DNA of 37,969 nucleotides from DALYJJ01 sp031969915. Lineage in GTDB: Bacteria; Acidobacteriota; Terriglobia; Bryobacterales; Bryobacteraceae. Positions 24,862-32,792 of this stretch are shown here, one piece after another. The DNA lies in the NCBI GenBank assembly GCA_031969915.1, contig DALYJJ010000050.1:1-37969 (forward strand), read 5' to 3'. The position numbers and the translations under genes are program-made. Below the pieces are notes generated by a model that did not search any database, was not told the origin of the DNA, and saw only the letters and a program-made list of their open reading frames with translations. Every line of letters starts with the position of its first letter. The stretch's first letter is position 1.

Positions 24862-25712
24862 TCGAGAGATACCCCTTCCGCCGTCGCGCGCTGTGGAAAT
24901 AGGGGAGCCGCGACCGGCGCTTGATGCTTATTTCCGTTCGTCACAGAGAACGGTAAGGTCGCAGACTTTGCGGGTAAGGAAAGACCCTTGGGGAGAGCGG
25001 CCGGCGTCGAATCCAAGAAGCCGGTTGCCCTCAGTGGCAAGTATAGTATCGAAGATTCGCTCTGGTGTAAAGTATGCCGCGGGCCGAGCGGGGGCAATTG
25101 GGTGGGACTTAGGTTCGACGCCGGGTTGCCCGAGTGAGAGGAATGTTGATCTTGCGAGAGATAGGCATTGCTCAGGTCTGCTTTATCGAAATTTTTTATG
25201 AAGGGGGATGGGGAAGCAGATGAGTGCGGCCCCGGGTTGGGCCGGGATCGACGACGGCCCTTGTGGAGGCACAGTCCGGCGGACACGAGAGCCCGGTTGA
25301 GACGGCTAATCTGTTGACCGAGAAAGCGAACGGCGGAAGCGCCGGCGGCGGCGACGAGAAGCTCAGGTTTGCTTGGCGCCATTTTTTTCGAAGCGGCGCT
25401 GATGAGGAGGTCATAGTAGGCATCGACGAGCGCAGAGGCGCGGGCGATTTGTTGAACGAGTTGGTGTTCGAAGGGTGTGGAGGGTTGGAGGGAGCGGGCG
25501 AAGGCCTGGGTGGTGGCATCGATTTCGGCGCGGAGTTGCACTTCGAGGAGGGTGGGGATCTGGTTGAGATCGCGGACGGGGGAGGAGCGGAGTATGCCGT
25601 TGGCGGCGCAGCGGGCTTTGCCTTCGGGGGTGATGGGGCCTTTGGACTTGGCGCCATTGCGGCGGGAGGCGGCTTTTTGGGCCTCGGTGCGGGGGTGCTT
25701 GGGTTTGTGCAT
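24852..25712 (-). CDS. Hypothetical protein with AKSKGPITPEGKAR motif
   Basis: A 286-residue frame. The N-terminal 170 residues look like a real protein. The Lys/Arg-rich start carries the motif RRNGAKSKGPITPEGKARCA, seen in a small-protein family frequent in Acidobacteria. After it comes an all-alpha region (TLLEVQLRAEIDATTQAFAR, FEHQLVQQIARASALVDAYY). The function is unknown. The remaining 115 residues are Ser/Pro-rich and low in complexity, and may be a neutral extension over the promoter region of the TonB receptor, whose start it overlaps by 10 bp. ATG 25712 lies just after an AT-richer patch at about 25780-25830. Confidence 0.6.
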   Translation of the reverse strand: MHKPKHPRTEAQKAASRRNGAKSKGPITPEGKARCAANGILRSSPVRDLNQIPTLLEVQLRAEIDATTQAFARSLQPSTPFEHQLVQQIARASALVDAYYDLLISAASKKMAPSKPELLVAAAGASAVRFLGQQISRLNRALVSAGLCLHKGRRRSRPNPGPHSSASPSPFIKNFDKADLSNAYLSQDQHSSHSGNPASNLSPTQLPPLGPRHTLHQSESSILYLPLRATGFLDSTPAALPKGLSLPAKSATLPFSVTNGNKHQAPVAAPLFPQRATAEGVSLEWV

Positions 25713-26035
25713 GGACTTTTTCCTGTGGTTTTTGCGTATTGAGAGTATCGTGAGGGGGATTTCGTGGCGCAGTGGTATTGGAATAAGTCTTTTGTCATGT
25801 ATAAGAAGAAAATTTCAAAACGTTGTGAATGGCGGCGCAGGGCGAGGTAGGCCGGGAGGCGAAGGGATGGGCGCGGATGGGGAAGGGGCGGGCGACCAGC
25901 CACCGAGCGGCGGCAGCCAGGTTGCGGAGCAGCGGTTGCAGGCCCACGCCAACGCGGATGGACGGCAGACCCAGGTTGTGTTACCTTATGAGTAACACGG
26001 CGAATATGGATACGCGTTACGCATAGAGACACCGG
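25713..26035. other. Divergent intergenic region
   Basis: 323 bp between the hypothetical gene (-) and the toxin gene (+). It holds an AT-richer patch at about 25780-25830, suited to a promoter for the minus-strand gene. It then has a GC-rich stretch without convincing coding in any frame, and an inverted repeat at 25978-25998 just before the toxin. Confidence 0.6.
25978..25998 (+). promoter_or_regulatory. Candidate operator of the HigBA locus
   Basis: Perfect inverted repeat GTGTTAC-7 bases-GTAACAC, 37 bp upstream of the toxin start. Antitoxins of this class usually bind such palindromes through their helix-turn-helix to repress their own operon. Function is inferred from position and symmetry. 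Confidence 0.5.
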
Positions 26036-26374
26036 ATGGAGATCGTCGTCAGCGACAAACGGCTGCGAAAAGTGTTCGGCGATGAGGCGGCGTGCCGCCG
26101 GCAGTACGGCGAGAACATGGCGAAGAAGCTGGCGTTGCGGCTCGCATCACTGCGGGCGGCCGAATCCCTGGCGGATTTCTGGCCAGCAAAGTCCGGACCG
26201 GAGCGATGCCACGAGCTCAAAGGCGACCGTAAAGGCACATTCTCGGTCGATCTGAACCAACCATACCGGTTGCTGTTCAAGGCGACCAAAGAGCCGCAGG
26301 TGGCGGATGAACAAGAGCGATGGAAGTCCATCACGTCCATTGACATCACAGCGATCGAGGATACGCATGGATAG
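26036..26374 (+). CDS. higB: HigB/RelE-type toxin
   Basis: 112-residue member of the RelE/HigB 'plasmid maintenance system killer' group, predicted to cleave mRNA at the ribosome. The family core is visible: FWPAKSGPERCHELKGDRKG, then TFSVDLNQPYRLLFKA, and a C-terminal strand ITSIDITAIEDTHG. ATG 26036 has no obvious Shine-Dalgarno site, which may reflect low or leaderless expression. It overlaps the antitoxin start by 8 bp, as usual for higBA pairs where the toxin gene comes first. Confidence 0.88.
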   Translation: MEIVVSDKRLRKVFGDEAACRRQYGENMAKKLALRLASLRAAESLADFWPAKSGPERCHELKGDRKGTFSVDLNQPYRLLFKATKEPQVADEQERWKSITSIDITAIEDTHG

Positions 26375-27488
26375 CAATACCAGTCTTGCATTAACGACCG
26401 TTCCGCACCCGGGCGAGACGGTGCAGGAGTATCTCGATTTCTACGAGTGGTCGCAACGCGACCTCGCCCGGCGTACTGGACTTACGCCGAAAACCATTAG
26501 TGAAATCTGTAACGGCAAAGGGCCTATTACGCCGCCGACCGCCCTGGCTTTCGAGAAGGCCTTTCAGCGGCCGGCGCACCTATGGCTGAACCTGCAGCGA
26601 CAATACGACGAGGTAGAAGCACGACGGCGGGAGGAGGCGAGAGCGTCCGGATGGGATGAGTGGGCCCGTCAATTCCCACTCAAGGAAATGCGCCAGCTCC
26701 GGTTCTCCCTGCCCGAAGGGCGTTCTGACGCTGACGTGCTGCTGCGGTTCTTTGGAGTGGCGTCTCCGGAGAGCTGGTCCTCAGTATGGCGCGCCTCGGC
26801 ACCGCACTACCGGCAAACACGCACTGTGAAGGCACGCGAGGAGGCCATCGCGGCATGGGTGCGGGAGACAGAGATGGTTGCTCGTGGGCTGGATCTCGCT
26901 GACTTCGATGCTTCCAGGCTACGCGCAGCGATCGAACCGCTCCGCGAGTTCACTAGCGAGCGCATGGAAGACGTGCTTGCTCCTTTGCAGGAGCTTTGTG
27001 CCAAGCTCGGGGTCGCGTTCGTGCTAGTCCCGGCACTACGGAATACCGGCATCAGTGGCTGTGCCCGGTGGTTGAGTGAAAAGAAGGCGCTGATCGGTCT
27101 TACCCTCCGGTTCAAGACGGATGACCAGTTCTGGTTCACGTTCTTTCACGAGGTAGGGCATCTCTTGCTACATCGCAGCAAGCGGCCCTTCGTGGTGGAT
27201 AACGCTGAGGAGGACCTGTCCGATCGTGTGGTCGATCCCGAGATGCAACAGATCGAGGCCGAGGCGAACAGGTTCTCGGCGGACACGCTCATACCTCCTG
27301 CATTGCTGGGGGAATTCGTGCGAGCGCGGCAATTCACGAACGATTCGATTCAAGAGTTCTCTGTGAGGGCGGGCATTGGTCCGGGCATCGTCGTTGGACG
27401 CCTACAGCATGATGGCGTGATAACGGAGCATCAAGGCAACACGCTTAAACGAAAACTGAACTGGGGGTTCAAAGAGGAGAAGAAGTAG
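26367..27488 (+). CDS. higA: HigA-type antitoxin fused to an ImmA/IrrE-like domain
   Basis: 373-residue antitoxin. Residues about 10-75 form an XRE/HigA helix-turn-helix (HPGETVQEYLDFYEWSQRDL, TPKTISEICNGKGPI, FEKAFQRPAHLWLNLQ). The C-terminal half resembles an ImmA/IrrE metallopeptidase domain, with zinc motif FFHEVGHLLLH and a downstream glutamate-rich helix (QQIEAEANRFSADTLIP). It starts inside the toxin gene, so translation is probably coupled. It converges on a homologous antitoxin gene, with a 58-bp 3' overlap. Whether the peptidase domain is active is unknown; the HExxH residues are intact. Confidence 0.9.
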   Translation: MDSNTSLALTTVPHPGETVQEYLDFYEWSQRDLARRTGLTPKTISEICNGKGPITPPTALAFEKAFQRPAHLWLNLQRQYDEVEARRREEARASGWDEWARQFPLKEMRQLRFSLPEGRSDADVLLRFFGVASPESWSSVWRASAPHYRQTRTVKAREEAIAAWVRETEMVARGLDLADFDASRLRAAIEPLREFTSERMEDVLAPLQELCAKLGVAFVLVPALRNTGISGCARWLSEKKALIGLTLRFKTDDQFWFTFFHEVGHLLLHRSKRPFVVDNAEEDLSDRVVDPEMQQIEAEANRFSADTLIPPALLGEFVRARQFTNDSIQEFSVRAGIGPGIVVGRLQHDGVITEHQGNTLKRKLNWGFKEEKK

Positions 27489-28627
27489 GCAGCACTAAGC
27501 CCATGCAGCGGCGGAGTGTGACCCCAACCGTCCGCGGTGGCTTCCGGCAGAACGATACTCCGTATTCTGACGAGATATTTGGTCAAGTACGAGTAGTTAT
27601 TGAGGCGAAACTGCATTTGCCCCACGATCAACCCGGGGTGCCTATTCAGCAGTTTCGCGAATGCGACAACGTCCCGCTCGTAGTAGAAGGGGTGCTTGCG
27701 CTTGAGAAAGGAAGCGAGCCGGTCACCGGGAACGCAGAACTCGGCAGCGGCGCGGTTGGCCAATCGCTCTTCCTCCGGCAGGTCGTCACCAGTTCCCGCG
27801 CGCGCTCCCTCAAGGTCCGAATCGATCATCCAGCCGTCTACGCCGTCACGCCGCAATACGTGCTCGATCTCGTGACGGAGGACGAACCAGAAGTTGTCGA
27901 TCTTGTCGCGCCTCAAGGACATGCCGATGACCGGAGATTGGGGATTCAGCCAGCAACACACGCCATCGAGGTTTCCGTGGGGCAACCGCTCAACAAGAAC
28001 GAAGCGTACTCCGCATTCGGCCAGGATCCGGGGCACATGCCTCGCCTCCTGAGGAGCGGCCAGGAGTTGCTCAAGCGTTGCGAGAGCCGATCGCAGGGCG
28101 GATTCCGAGTAGTCGGGAACTGTCATTTGCCGGGCAATCTGCATCACGCGGAACAACCACGCCCACTGGGCGGGCGAACAGGTACTGTAGTCGCGTTTTC
28201 GGGCTGCATGGGCAAGGGCCGGTTCGTCATCGATGTTCTCTATTTCGAAGAAATCCTTCACGCGCTTTTCCAGGACATCGATGTTGCCGGAAGGCACAAT
28301 CCAGCCGCGTTTGATCATTTCTTTCACGGGCGCCTTGGAATAGAGGTGCGCCCTTCGCTGAACCACCATGTCGTCATGGCCGGCATGCGACAACTGATGG
28401 TACCTTTCGAGGTTCATCCAGAACTGGGGGCCGGTACCGAAGGCTGCCCCCAAACCACGCGCCGTTTCGGGCGTGACGGCGCGCTTCCCGGCGATCAATT
28501 CGCTTACCAGACGCGTTGGCCGGCCGAGGATGTCCGCGAGTTCAATCTGGCTCCACCCTCGGGCTTCCAACTCTTCCGCGATGAAGACGCCGGGCGGAAA
28601 GACCTCTGCTGGTGTCCTGGTTGCCAT
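27431..28627 (-). CDS. Orphan HigA-type antitoxin with ImmA/IrrE-like domain
   Basis: 398 residues with the same plan as the facing antitoxin. HTH: PPGVFIAEELEARGWSQIEL, RLVSELIAGKRAV, GTGPQFWMNLERYHQ. It is followed by a metallopeptidase-like domain with the motif LRHEIEHVLRRD and EERLANRAAAEFCVPG. The stretch IRSIVLPEATADGWG marks the natural C-terminus of this family; about 30 more residues read into the 3' end of the convergent higA. ATG 28627 is preceded by AAAAGGGG. Directly upstream is only a fragment of its toxin, so it is now an antitoxin without a complete partner. Confidence 0.87.
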   Translation of the reverse strand: MATRTPAEVFPPGVFIAEELEARGWSQIELADILGRPTRLVSELIAGKRAVTPETARGLGAAFGTGPQFWMNLERYHQLSHAGHDDMVVQRRAHLYSKAPVKEMIKRGWIVPSGNIDVLEKRVKDFFEIENIDDEPALAHAARKRDYSTCSPAQWAWLFRVMQIARQMTVPDYSESALRSALATLEQLLAAPQEARHVPRILAECGVRFVLVERLPHGNLDGVCCWLNPQSPVIGMSLRRDKIDNFWFVLRHEIEHVLRRDGVDGWMIDSDLEGARAGTGDDLPEEERLANRAAAEFCVPGDRLASFLKRKHPFYYERDVVAFAKLLNRHPGLIVGQMQFRLNNYSYLTKYLVRIRSIVLPEATADGWGHTPPLHGLSAAYFFSSLNPQFSFRLSVLP

Positions 28628-28641
28628 CTTCGTTCCCCTTT

Positions 28642-28746
28642 TCAGCGGTAGTCTTCAATTCCGATCACGAGGACAACCTTTCCGTCGTTAGTGCGTTCGA
28701 ACTCAAGGATCAGGCGCCACTGGCCTGCACACCCTCGCCCATACAT
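28642..28746 (-). pseudogene. HigB toxin remnant (C-terminal third)
   Basis: 34 codons (ATG 28746 to TGA) encoding CAGQWRLILEFER...KVVLVIGIEDYR, which matches the final two strands of RelE/HigB toxins (…WRL…F…IEDYH). The codons upstream are TGA TAA, and no N-terminal part is found in any frame. It ends 14 bp before the orphan antitoxin, the normal toxin-antitoxin spacing, so this is a 5'-truncated toxin gene. Confidence 0.75.
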
Positions 28747-28816
28747 TTATCACGCGGCACCGGCACAGATCGGGGTGGTCCATCGTTCCTGTACTGTGAA
28801 TGCAATCAGCACGGCA

Positions 28817-29335
28817 ATGGTGACCACTGAGGATCAGGGGAAGAATGATCTGGACACGCTCTTTCGCGCTCACTATGGGCGCATCGCCCGCGTCATTGGC
28901 CGAGTGGTTCGCGATCAGGCCCGCGCGGAGGAATTAGCCGTAGACGTGTTCGTCAAATGGCGGCGTAACGGTGGAGAGACCGGCGATGTCAACGAGGGCT
29001 GGCTGTACCGCACAGCGGTGAGAGAGGCAATCGACGAGTGGCGACGGCAGACGCGCCGGGGGCGCTTCGAGACGCTGTTCTCAGCCTTTCGCAGACCGCC
29101 GCCCACGCCTCTGGAAACGTATGAGACAGATGCCATGCAGAGGAGCGTGCGGGCGGTACTGGCATCGATTGAACCCAGGCACGCGCAGGCATTGCTTCTG
29201 TGGGGCGAGGAGATGAGCTATCAAGAGATCGCCGCCGTTATGGAAGTCAACGTGACCTCGGTGGGCAGCCTTTTGACCCGTGCCCAAGCAGCATTCCGAA
29301 AGGAGTATGAGAAGCGATATGGAAGCACAAGATAA
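28817..29335 (+). CDS. ECF-type RNA polymerase sigma factor
   Basis: 172-residue extracytoplasmic-function sigma factor. Region 2: LDTLFRAHYGRIARVIGRVV ... AEELAVDVFVKWRR. Region 4: RHAQALLLWGEEMSYQEIAA ... VTSVGSLLTRAQAAFRKEY, the helix-turn-helix that reads the -35 element. The ATG at 28817 is the first in-frame start beside the conserved part. The downstream membrane protein overlaps its 3' end, as expected for a sigma/anti-sigma operon. The closest candidate targets are the PEP-CTERM genes beyond the terminator; that link is inference. Confidence 0.88.
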   Translation: MVTTEDQGKNDLDTLFRAHYGRIARVIGRVVRDQARAEELAVDVFVKWRRNGGETGDVNEGWLYRTAVREAIDEWRRQTRRGRFETLFSAFRRPPPTPLETYETDAMQRSVRAVLASIEPRHAQALLLWGEEMSYQEIAAVMEVNVTSVGSLLTRAQAAFRKEYEKRYGSTR

Positions 29336-30242
29336 CGCGCAATGGGTGGCCGAGCGGCTGGCCGTGGTGAGGCCCACGTGGGAGCCGGAGACCGGGAAGG
29401 CCCGCCTTCTGATGGAGGAGCGATCCACACCGCGGACACGTCTCCACGGATGGAAGCTGGCCGCTGCCAGTATGGCTGCCTTCGCGCTGGCCGTGGTGGT
29501 CCTTCCTCAAGGGCGGGCCATCGCACAGGAACTTTGGTTCCGGCTGTTTCTCAACCGGATCGACGTTGTTCGCGTGGACCTGTCGGACTTGCCGCTTCGC
29601 ACCCGAGCGACTGGATCGGGACAACGCGCCGTTTCGGGAGTCGAAGAGGCGGAGGCACAGGCCGGATTTCGGCCCTACCTACCCTCGTCTGCGGCTTGGC
29701 CGGGCGCGCCGTCGCTGGCGGTTGTCGGAGCAATGACGTTCGAGCAGACGGTTCATACGAACGAATTGCGAGCGGCTCTCCGGCGAGCGGGCGCATTAGA
29801 CGTGGTGGTCCCGGACCAGTGGGACCAGATGACGATACGGGCTTCGATTGGGACCATGGTGGCGGCCAACTATCCGGGCGAGATTCAAATTCTCCAGGCT
29901 AGACCAGTGCAGTTGTTTCTCCCGGCGGGGTTGGAGTTTGAGCGGTTCACCGAGACGGCACTGCGGAGTGCCGGTTTATCGCGGTGGGAATCTCGTGCAG
30001 TGGCAAGGCGATTCGCCGCACAGCCCTCGCTGTTGATCGGCATTCCGCAGGACGAGGCCGCGAGAATCGAGGAGGTGCGCCTGCGTTGGGGTTCCGGGAT
30101 GTTGGTGGAGGAAATGAGCGAGGATCACGGCGGGATCGAGCGCGTGACGCTGCTGTTTGGCACGCATGGGCGAGTCTTCGCCGTGATGAGCCCCTCGCGG
30201 GATGAGTGCTTGAAGGTGGCCGATCAACTGGCAATGGAGTAG
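29319..30242 (+). CDS. Membrane-anchored protein, probable anti-sigma factor
   Basis: About 307 residues: a short cytoplasmic N-terminus (about 45 residues), one transmembrane helix (LAAASMAAFALAVVVLP), and a periplasmic domain of about 240 residues. The periplasmic part has sheet-helix patterns (FRPYLPSSAAWPGAPSLAVV, QPSLLIGIPQDEAARIEEVR, GTHGRVFAVMSPSRDECLKV). No canonical zinc-binding anti-sigma motif is seen, so the anti-sigma role rests on topology and on translational overlap (17 bp) with the ECF sigma gene. ATG 29307, in frame 12 bases upstream, is an alternative start. A strong terminator follows. Confidence 0.7.
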   Translation: MEAQDNAQWVAERLAVVRPTWEPETGKARLLMEERSTPRTRLHGWKLAAASMAAFALAVVVLPQGRAIAQELWFRLFLNRIDVVRVDLSDLPLRTRATGSGQRAVSGVEEAEAQAGFRPYLPSSAAWPGAPSLAVVGAMTFEQTVHTNELRAALRRAGALDVVVPDQWDQMTIRASIGTMVAANYPGEIQILQARPVQLFLPAGLEFERFTETALRSAGLSRWESRAVARRFAAQPSLLIGIPQDEAARIEEVRLRWGSGMLVEEMSEDHGGIERVTLLFGTHGRVFAVMSPSRDECLKVADQLAME

Positions 30243-30250
30243 AAGTTGGC

Positions 30251-31396
30251 CTATCTGCCCGGCGGCGACGCCGGGCAGTTTCTTATGAAGAGTTGGCGGG
30301 CACAGGCAAGCGCCGCAAGTCCTGTCCCAATCAGGACATACGTCGAAGGCTCAGGAACGTCTGAGTTTCCTCCCTGGTCTCCAAAAGTCGGGTTGAACGA
30401 GTTGTAGTTTTCCGCGAGCGCAAGATCGAAAGATCCCTGTCCGACGCGTCCACCTCGTCCCGAGATCACGTCTACCACGAAGCGAGCCCAAACCGGATCG
30501 GCCGATAGCCCTTGGAGGAGTGTGTACTGCGCACTTGTCCAAGTAGTGACGCCGTTGGAGTAGAAAGTTTGCCCGCCGTCTTCGATAGTATACAGGCCTC
30601 CCATCCCGCTAGTGATCCGACCTCTTTGGAATCCTGTCCCGGAAACGTCAGGAAGGCGGGTGATGGAATTGGATACGGGATTGAAAACAGCCGCGTAGCC
30701 GTTTTCCTGCCCGAGACAGTTGCCAGTCAATGAGTCAATCGCGTTCGCTGAAGCGTTTGTACCCATGGTGGCACCGTTGCAGAGAGCGCGAAGAATATTT
30801 CCCGGCGCCGTGAAGGCTCCAGCGTAATTGTTGCCAAAAACAGCTAATGCCGACGACGCGCCTTCGCCAGCGCCTTGGGGCCTCGAATTGAACGCCCCGC
30901 TGGCGAGGAAGTCATTGATTGTCCCCCAAGCAGCACCTCCACCTGTTAGGTTCTGAGAGGCGGCGAAGTTACCGAACTGGTCGGCCCCCTGAAACAGGAA
31001 GCCTAGATGGGTTGAGGTGATCACTCCATTCGTCCAAACGACCCCGTATTCCTGGAAGTCCGCAAGCAGACCGGACCCCAGGGTGTATGTGTTCGTCCCA
31101 TCGCTCCATTGGCCGACCGGAGTGAGCGCGAACCAGTCGCTCGCGTTCCACCCCAGATTGAACACTCCAGAGGAGTTCCCGTAAAACGGGCTCCCATTCG
31201 CGGTATTCCCGAATCCGGAGGCCCCCCCGGAGTTGACCCACTGGGCGGTAGCGAGACTGAACGCCCCTGGGACGTTTATCTCGGTAATCGGGCTGGCCGT
31301 CGCAACGGAACCCCCGATCACGAACAGCACAACCAGGACACTTACACGGAGGGCGAACCCCCGCGCGAAGGACACAGCACAGTTTGTTAACGTCAT
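30251..31396 (-). CDS. PEP-CTERM protein, family B, copy B3 (3'-truncated)
   Basis: 381-residue exported protein. Signal peptide: MTLTNCAVSFARGFALRV, then VLVVLFVIGGSVATAS. A beta-rich body follows (GQWSDGTNTYTLGSGLLADF, DVSGTGFQRGRITSGMGGLY), then a PEP-CTERM signal DVPEPSTYVLIGTGLAALAC. ATG 31396 has GGGAGAACC at good spacing and lies 22 bp from the shared leader. From 31317 down to 30296 its DNA is identical to copy B2. Beyond 30296 the homology stops: the native basic tail (KRTRSR in B2) is replaced by QLFIRNCPASPPGR, read through the neighbouring operon's terminator. Anchoring by exosortase may therefore be impaired. Confidence 0.85.
   Translation of the reverse strand: MTLTNCAVSFARGFALRVSVLVVLFVIGGSVATASPITEINVPGAFSLATAQWVNSGGASGFGNTANGSPFYGNSSGVFNLGWNASDWFALTPVGQWSDGTNTYTLGSGLLADFQEYGVVWTNGVITSTHLGFLFQGADQFGNFAASQNLTGGGAAWGTINDFLASGAFNSRPQGAGEGASSALAVFGNNYAGAFTAPGNILRALCNGATMGTNASANAIDSLTGNCLGQENGYAAVFNPVSNSITRLPDVSGTGFQRGRITSGMGGLYTIEDGGQTFYSNGVTTWTSAQYTLLQGLSADPVWARFVVDVISGRGGRVGQGSFDLALAENYNSFNPTFGDQGGNSDVPEPSTYVLIGTGLAALACARQLFIRNCPASPPGR
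30255..30284 (+). terminator. Intrinsic terminator of the sigma/anti-sigma operon
   Basis: Perfect 10-bp stem CTGCCCGGCG / CGCCGGGCAG with GCGA tetraloop, followed by TTTCTT, 12 bp after the anti-sigma stop. The same bases are read in the opposite direction as the abnormal C-terminus of the neighbouring PEP-CTERM gene. Confidence 0.88.
30296..31317. repeat. 1,022-bp direct repeat, copy 1
   Basis: Identical by eye, base for base, to 32829-33850 (constant offset 2,533 bp). It covers the mature part and PEP-CTERM helix of gene B3. Both edges are abrupt: unrelated sequence at the 30296 end, and about 80% similarity from 31318 on. Confidence 0.92.
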
Positions 31397-31418
31397 AAGG
31401 TTCTCCCTTTTCTTTAAA

Positions 31419-31452
31419 GTTTCCCAGTACTGCCATTCTGTGCAGTGTATCC
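31419..31452 (-). promoter_or_regulatory. Conserved PEP-CTERM leader, copy before B3
   Basis: 34-bp element, 22 bp upstream of the B3 start. On the minus strand it ends with ATGGCAGTACTGGGAAAC, which could encode MAVLGN. It begins GGATACACTGCACAG; the TACACT part could serve as a -10 box. No clear -35 box is seen. Confidence 0.6.
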
Positions 31453-31505
31453 TTAAAAAGAAGGGCTTTCGCGGGGTAGTTTTGAACCCACCTTCGCGAA
31501 AGCCC
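31453..31505 (-). terminator. Intrinsic terminator of gene A2
   Basis: Perfect 11-bp stem GGGCTTTCGCG / CGCGAAAGCCC with a 21-base loop. It is followed on the minus strand by TTCTTTTT and starts 28 bp past the A2 stop. It separates A2 from the leader of B3. Confidence 0.85.
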
Positions 31506-31532
31506 GTGAGAGAGAGAAGAGGCGAGAGGTCC

Positions 31533-32672
31533 CTACGCGCGTCTTCTTTGCAACAAAGCCCCGCGTCTTCTTCGCCACAGAGCTCCGCCGACGAGGCCGG
31601 TTCCGATGAGTGCGAAGGTAGTCGGTTCGGGGATGGCGCTGTTCGGTGGTTCATCTTGACCGAGGACGATGTTGTAATCACGGTTAAGACCTCGGCTAAG
31701 TTCAACCGAGTTGTTGCCCACCGTCCCGTAGTAGGCGCCCTGTCCGAGGCCAATGGTATTCCTAGCAGCCGGTAACCCGAGTGCTGCGAAGAACGCAGCC
31801 ATATTCATCATCGTTCCCGACGCGACGAAATAAACCCGCTCCTCACTTCCGCTTTGAATGGTTGCCTTTCCTTGGGTGAGGCTTGTGATCACCCCGGTCT
31901 GACAACCTCCTTGGCCTGGGACAGCGACGAAGTTGCCACCGTTAGCGACATCGAGCCAACCCGCGCAGCCTCCGCGTCCCCCGTAAAGGTAACCAGAGGC
32001 GGCATCGTAGCCTCGAGGGGAAAAGCCGATTCGATCCGCAAGCGCCACCTCAGAAGTTCCATTGTAACAACGTACTCCAGCGCCAGAGGCCCCGGTATTG
32101 AAGGTGCAGCGGAAGTTCCCGGATACAACCCGCCCTGTTGTGGAAGTGTCACCAAGGGGCAAACTGTACTCCGAAAAATTCCCGAGAATGAGATCTGTGA
32201 GGGTTCCGTACGTCGCCCGGCCGTTGTTGAAGTTCGAGCCGACAAAGTTCCCTTGTGTATCCACGGCGCCGAACAGGAACCCCGGAAGCTGCATTGCTAC
32301 CGTTCCGTCAATGCTCCCGAGGAACCCGATATCATCGAGTCCTTCGGAGACCATGTTCGACACGAACAGTCCGGACGGAGCATGGAACCCAGCCATACCG
32401 CACTCGATCATTCCAGGTGGGCAGGTGAGGGTGAAGTTCAGGCCGTTCGACCCGATTATATACCCCCTCCCTTGGTCGTTCTGACCGAACGAGAATACGT
32501 CGAAGGTGCTCCCGTTGAGTGAGGAGGTTCCTCCCGACTGAAAGAAGGCACCGCTCACCGTCTGCGATGTGATCGATGACGCCTGGACGGCCGGAACCGC
32601 GACGAAGGCCAAGATTACGGCGAGGAGAACCCTCCACGCCGAAAAAGACGAACTGCTATAAGACTTGTTCAT
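31533..32672 (-). CDS. PEP-CTERM protein, family A, copy A2
   Basis: 379-residue exported protein: signal peptide (AWRVLLAVILAFVAVPAVQA), then a Gly/Asn/Ser-rich beta domain starting SSITSQTVSGAFFQSGGTSS, then a PEP-CTERM tail (AIPEPTTFALIGTGLVGGAL followed by WRRRR). Cysteine-containing motifs such as FRCTFNTGASGAGVRCYN and GGCAGWLDVANGG recur in its relative A1 (VICTSNS...VRCYNKDT, QGCAGFWSLSTG). The function is unknown. ATG 32672 has AAGGAGACCC. An upstream in-frame ATG inside the leader (32708) would add MAVLGN and six more residues before this start. Confidence 0.85.
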   Translation of the reverse strand: MNKSYSSSSFSAWRVLLAVILAFVAVPAVQASSITSQTVSGAFFQSGGTSSLNGSTFDVFSFGQNDQGRGYIIGSNGLNFTLTCPPGMIECGMAGFHAPSGLFVSNMVSEGLDDIGFLGSIDGTVAMQLPGFLFGAVDTQGNFVGSNFNNGRATYGTLTDLILGNFSEYSLPLGDTSTTGRVVSGNFRCTFNTGASGAGVRCYNGTSEVALADRIGFSPRGYDAASGYLYGGRGGCAGWLDVANGGNFVAVPGQGGCQTGVITSLTQGKATIQSGSEERVYFVASGTMMNMAAFFAALGLPAARNTIGLGQGAYYGTVGNNSVELSRGLNRDYNIVLGQDEPPNSAIPEPTTFALIGTGLVGGALWRRRRGALLQRRRA

Positions 32673-32690
32673 GGGTCTCCTTACCTTTCT

Positions 32691-32724
32691 GTTTCCCAGT
32701 ACTGCCATTCTGTGCAGCGTATCC
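32691..32724 (-). promoter_or_regulatory. Conserved PEP-CTERM leader, copy before A2
   Basis: Same 34-bp element with one difference from the B3 copy (GATACGCT for GATACACT), 18 bp upstream of the A2 start. The MAVLGN frame is here in phase with the gene. Confidence 0.6.
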
Positions 32725-32792
32725 TGCAAAAGCGAATTGGAGCTCCCGCTTCGGCGTTAAGCCGCTTTGGAAGCCCCAGATTCACCAGGGGT

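Noticed and set aside
30969..31436. A long frame starting at the leader ATG (31436) and running out of phase into gene B3
   Set aside because: Its 155 codons overlap B3 in another frame and are Arg/Gly/Pro-rich; only the first six codons (MAVLGN) are conserved between leaders.
31419..31452. A sigma-54 type promoter in the PEP-CTERM leader (TGGCA resembles a -24 box)
   Set aside because: No GC dinucleotide lies at the required distance downstream; the bases there are AA.
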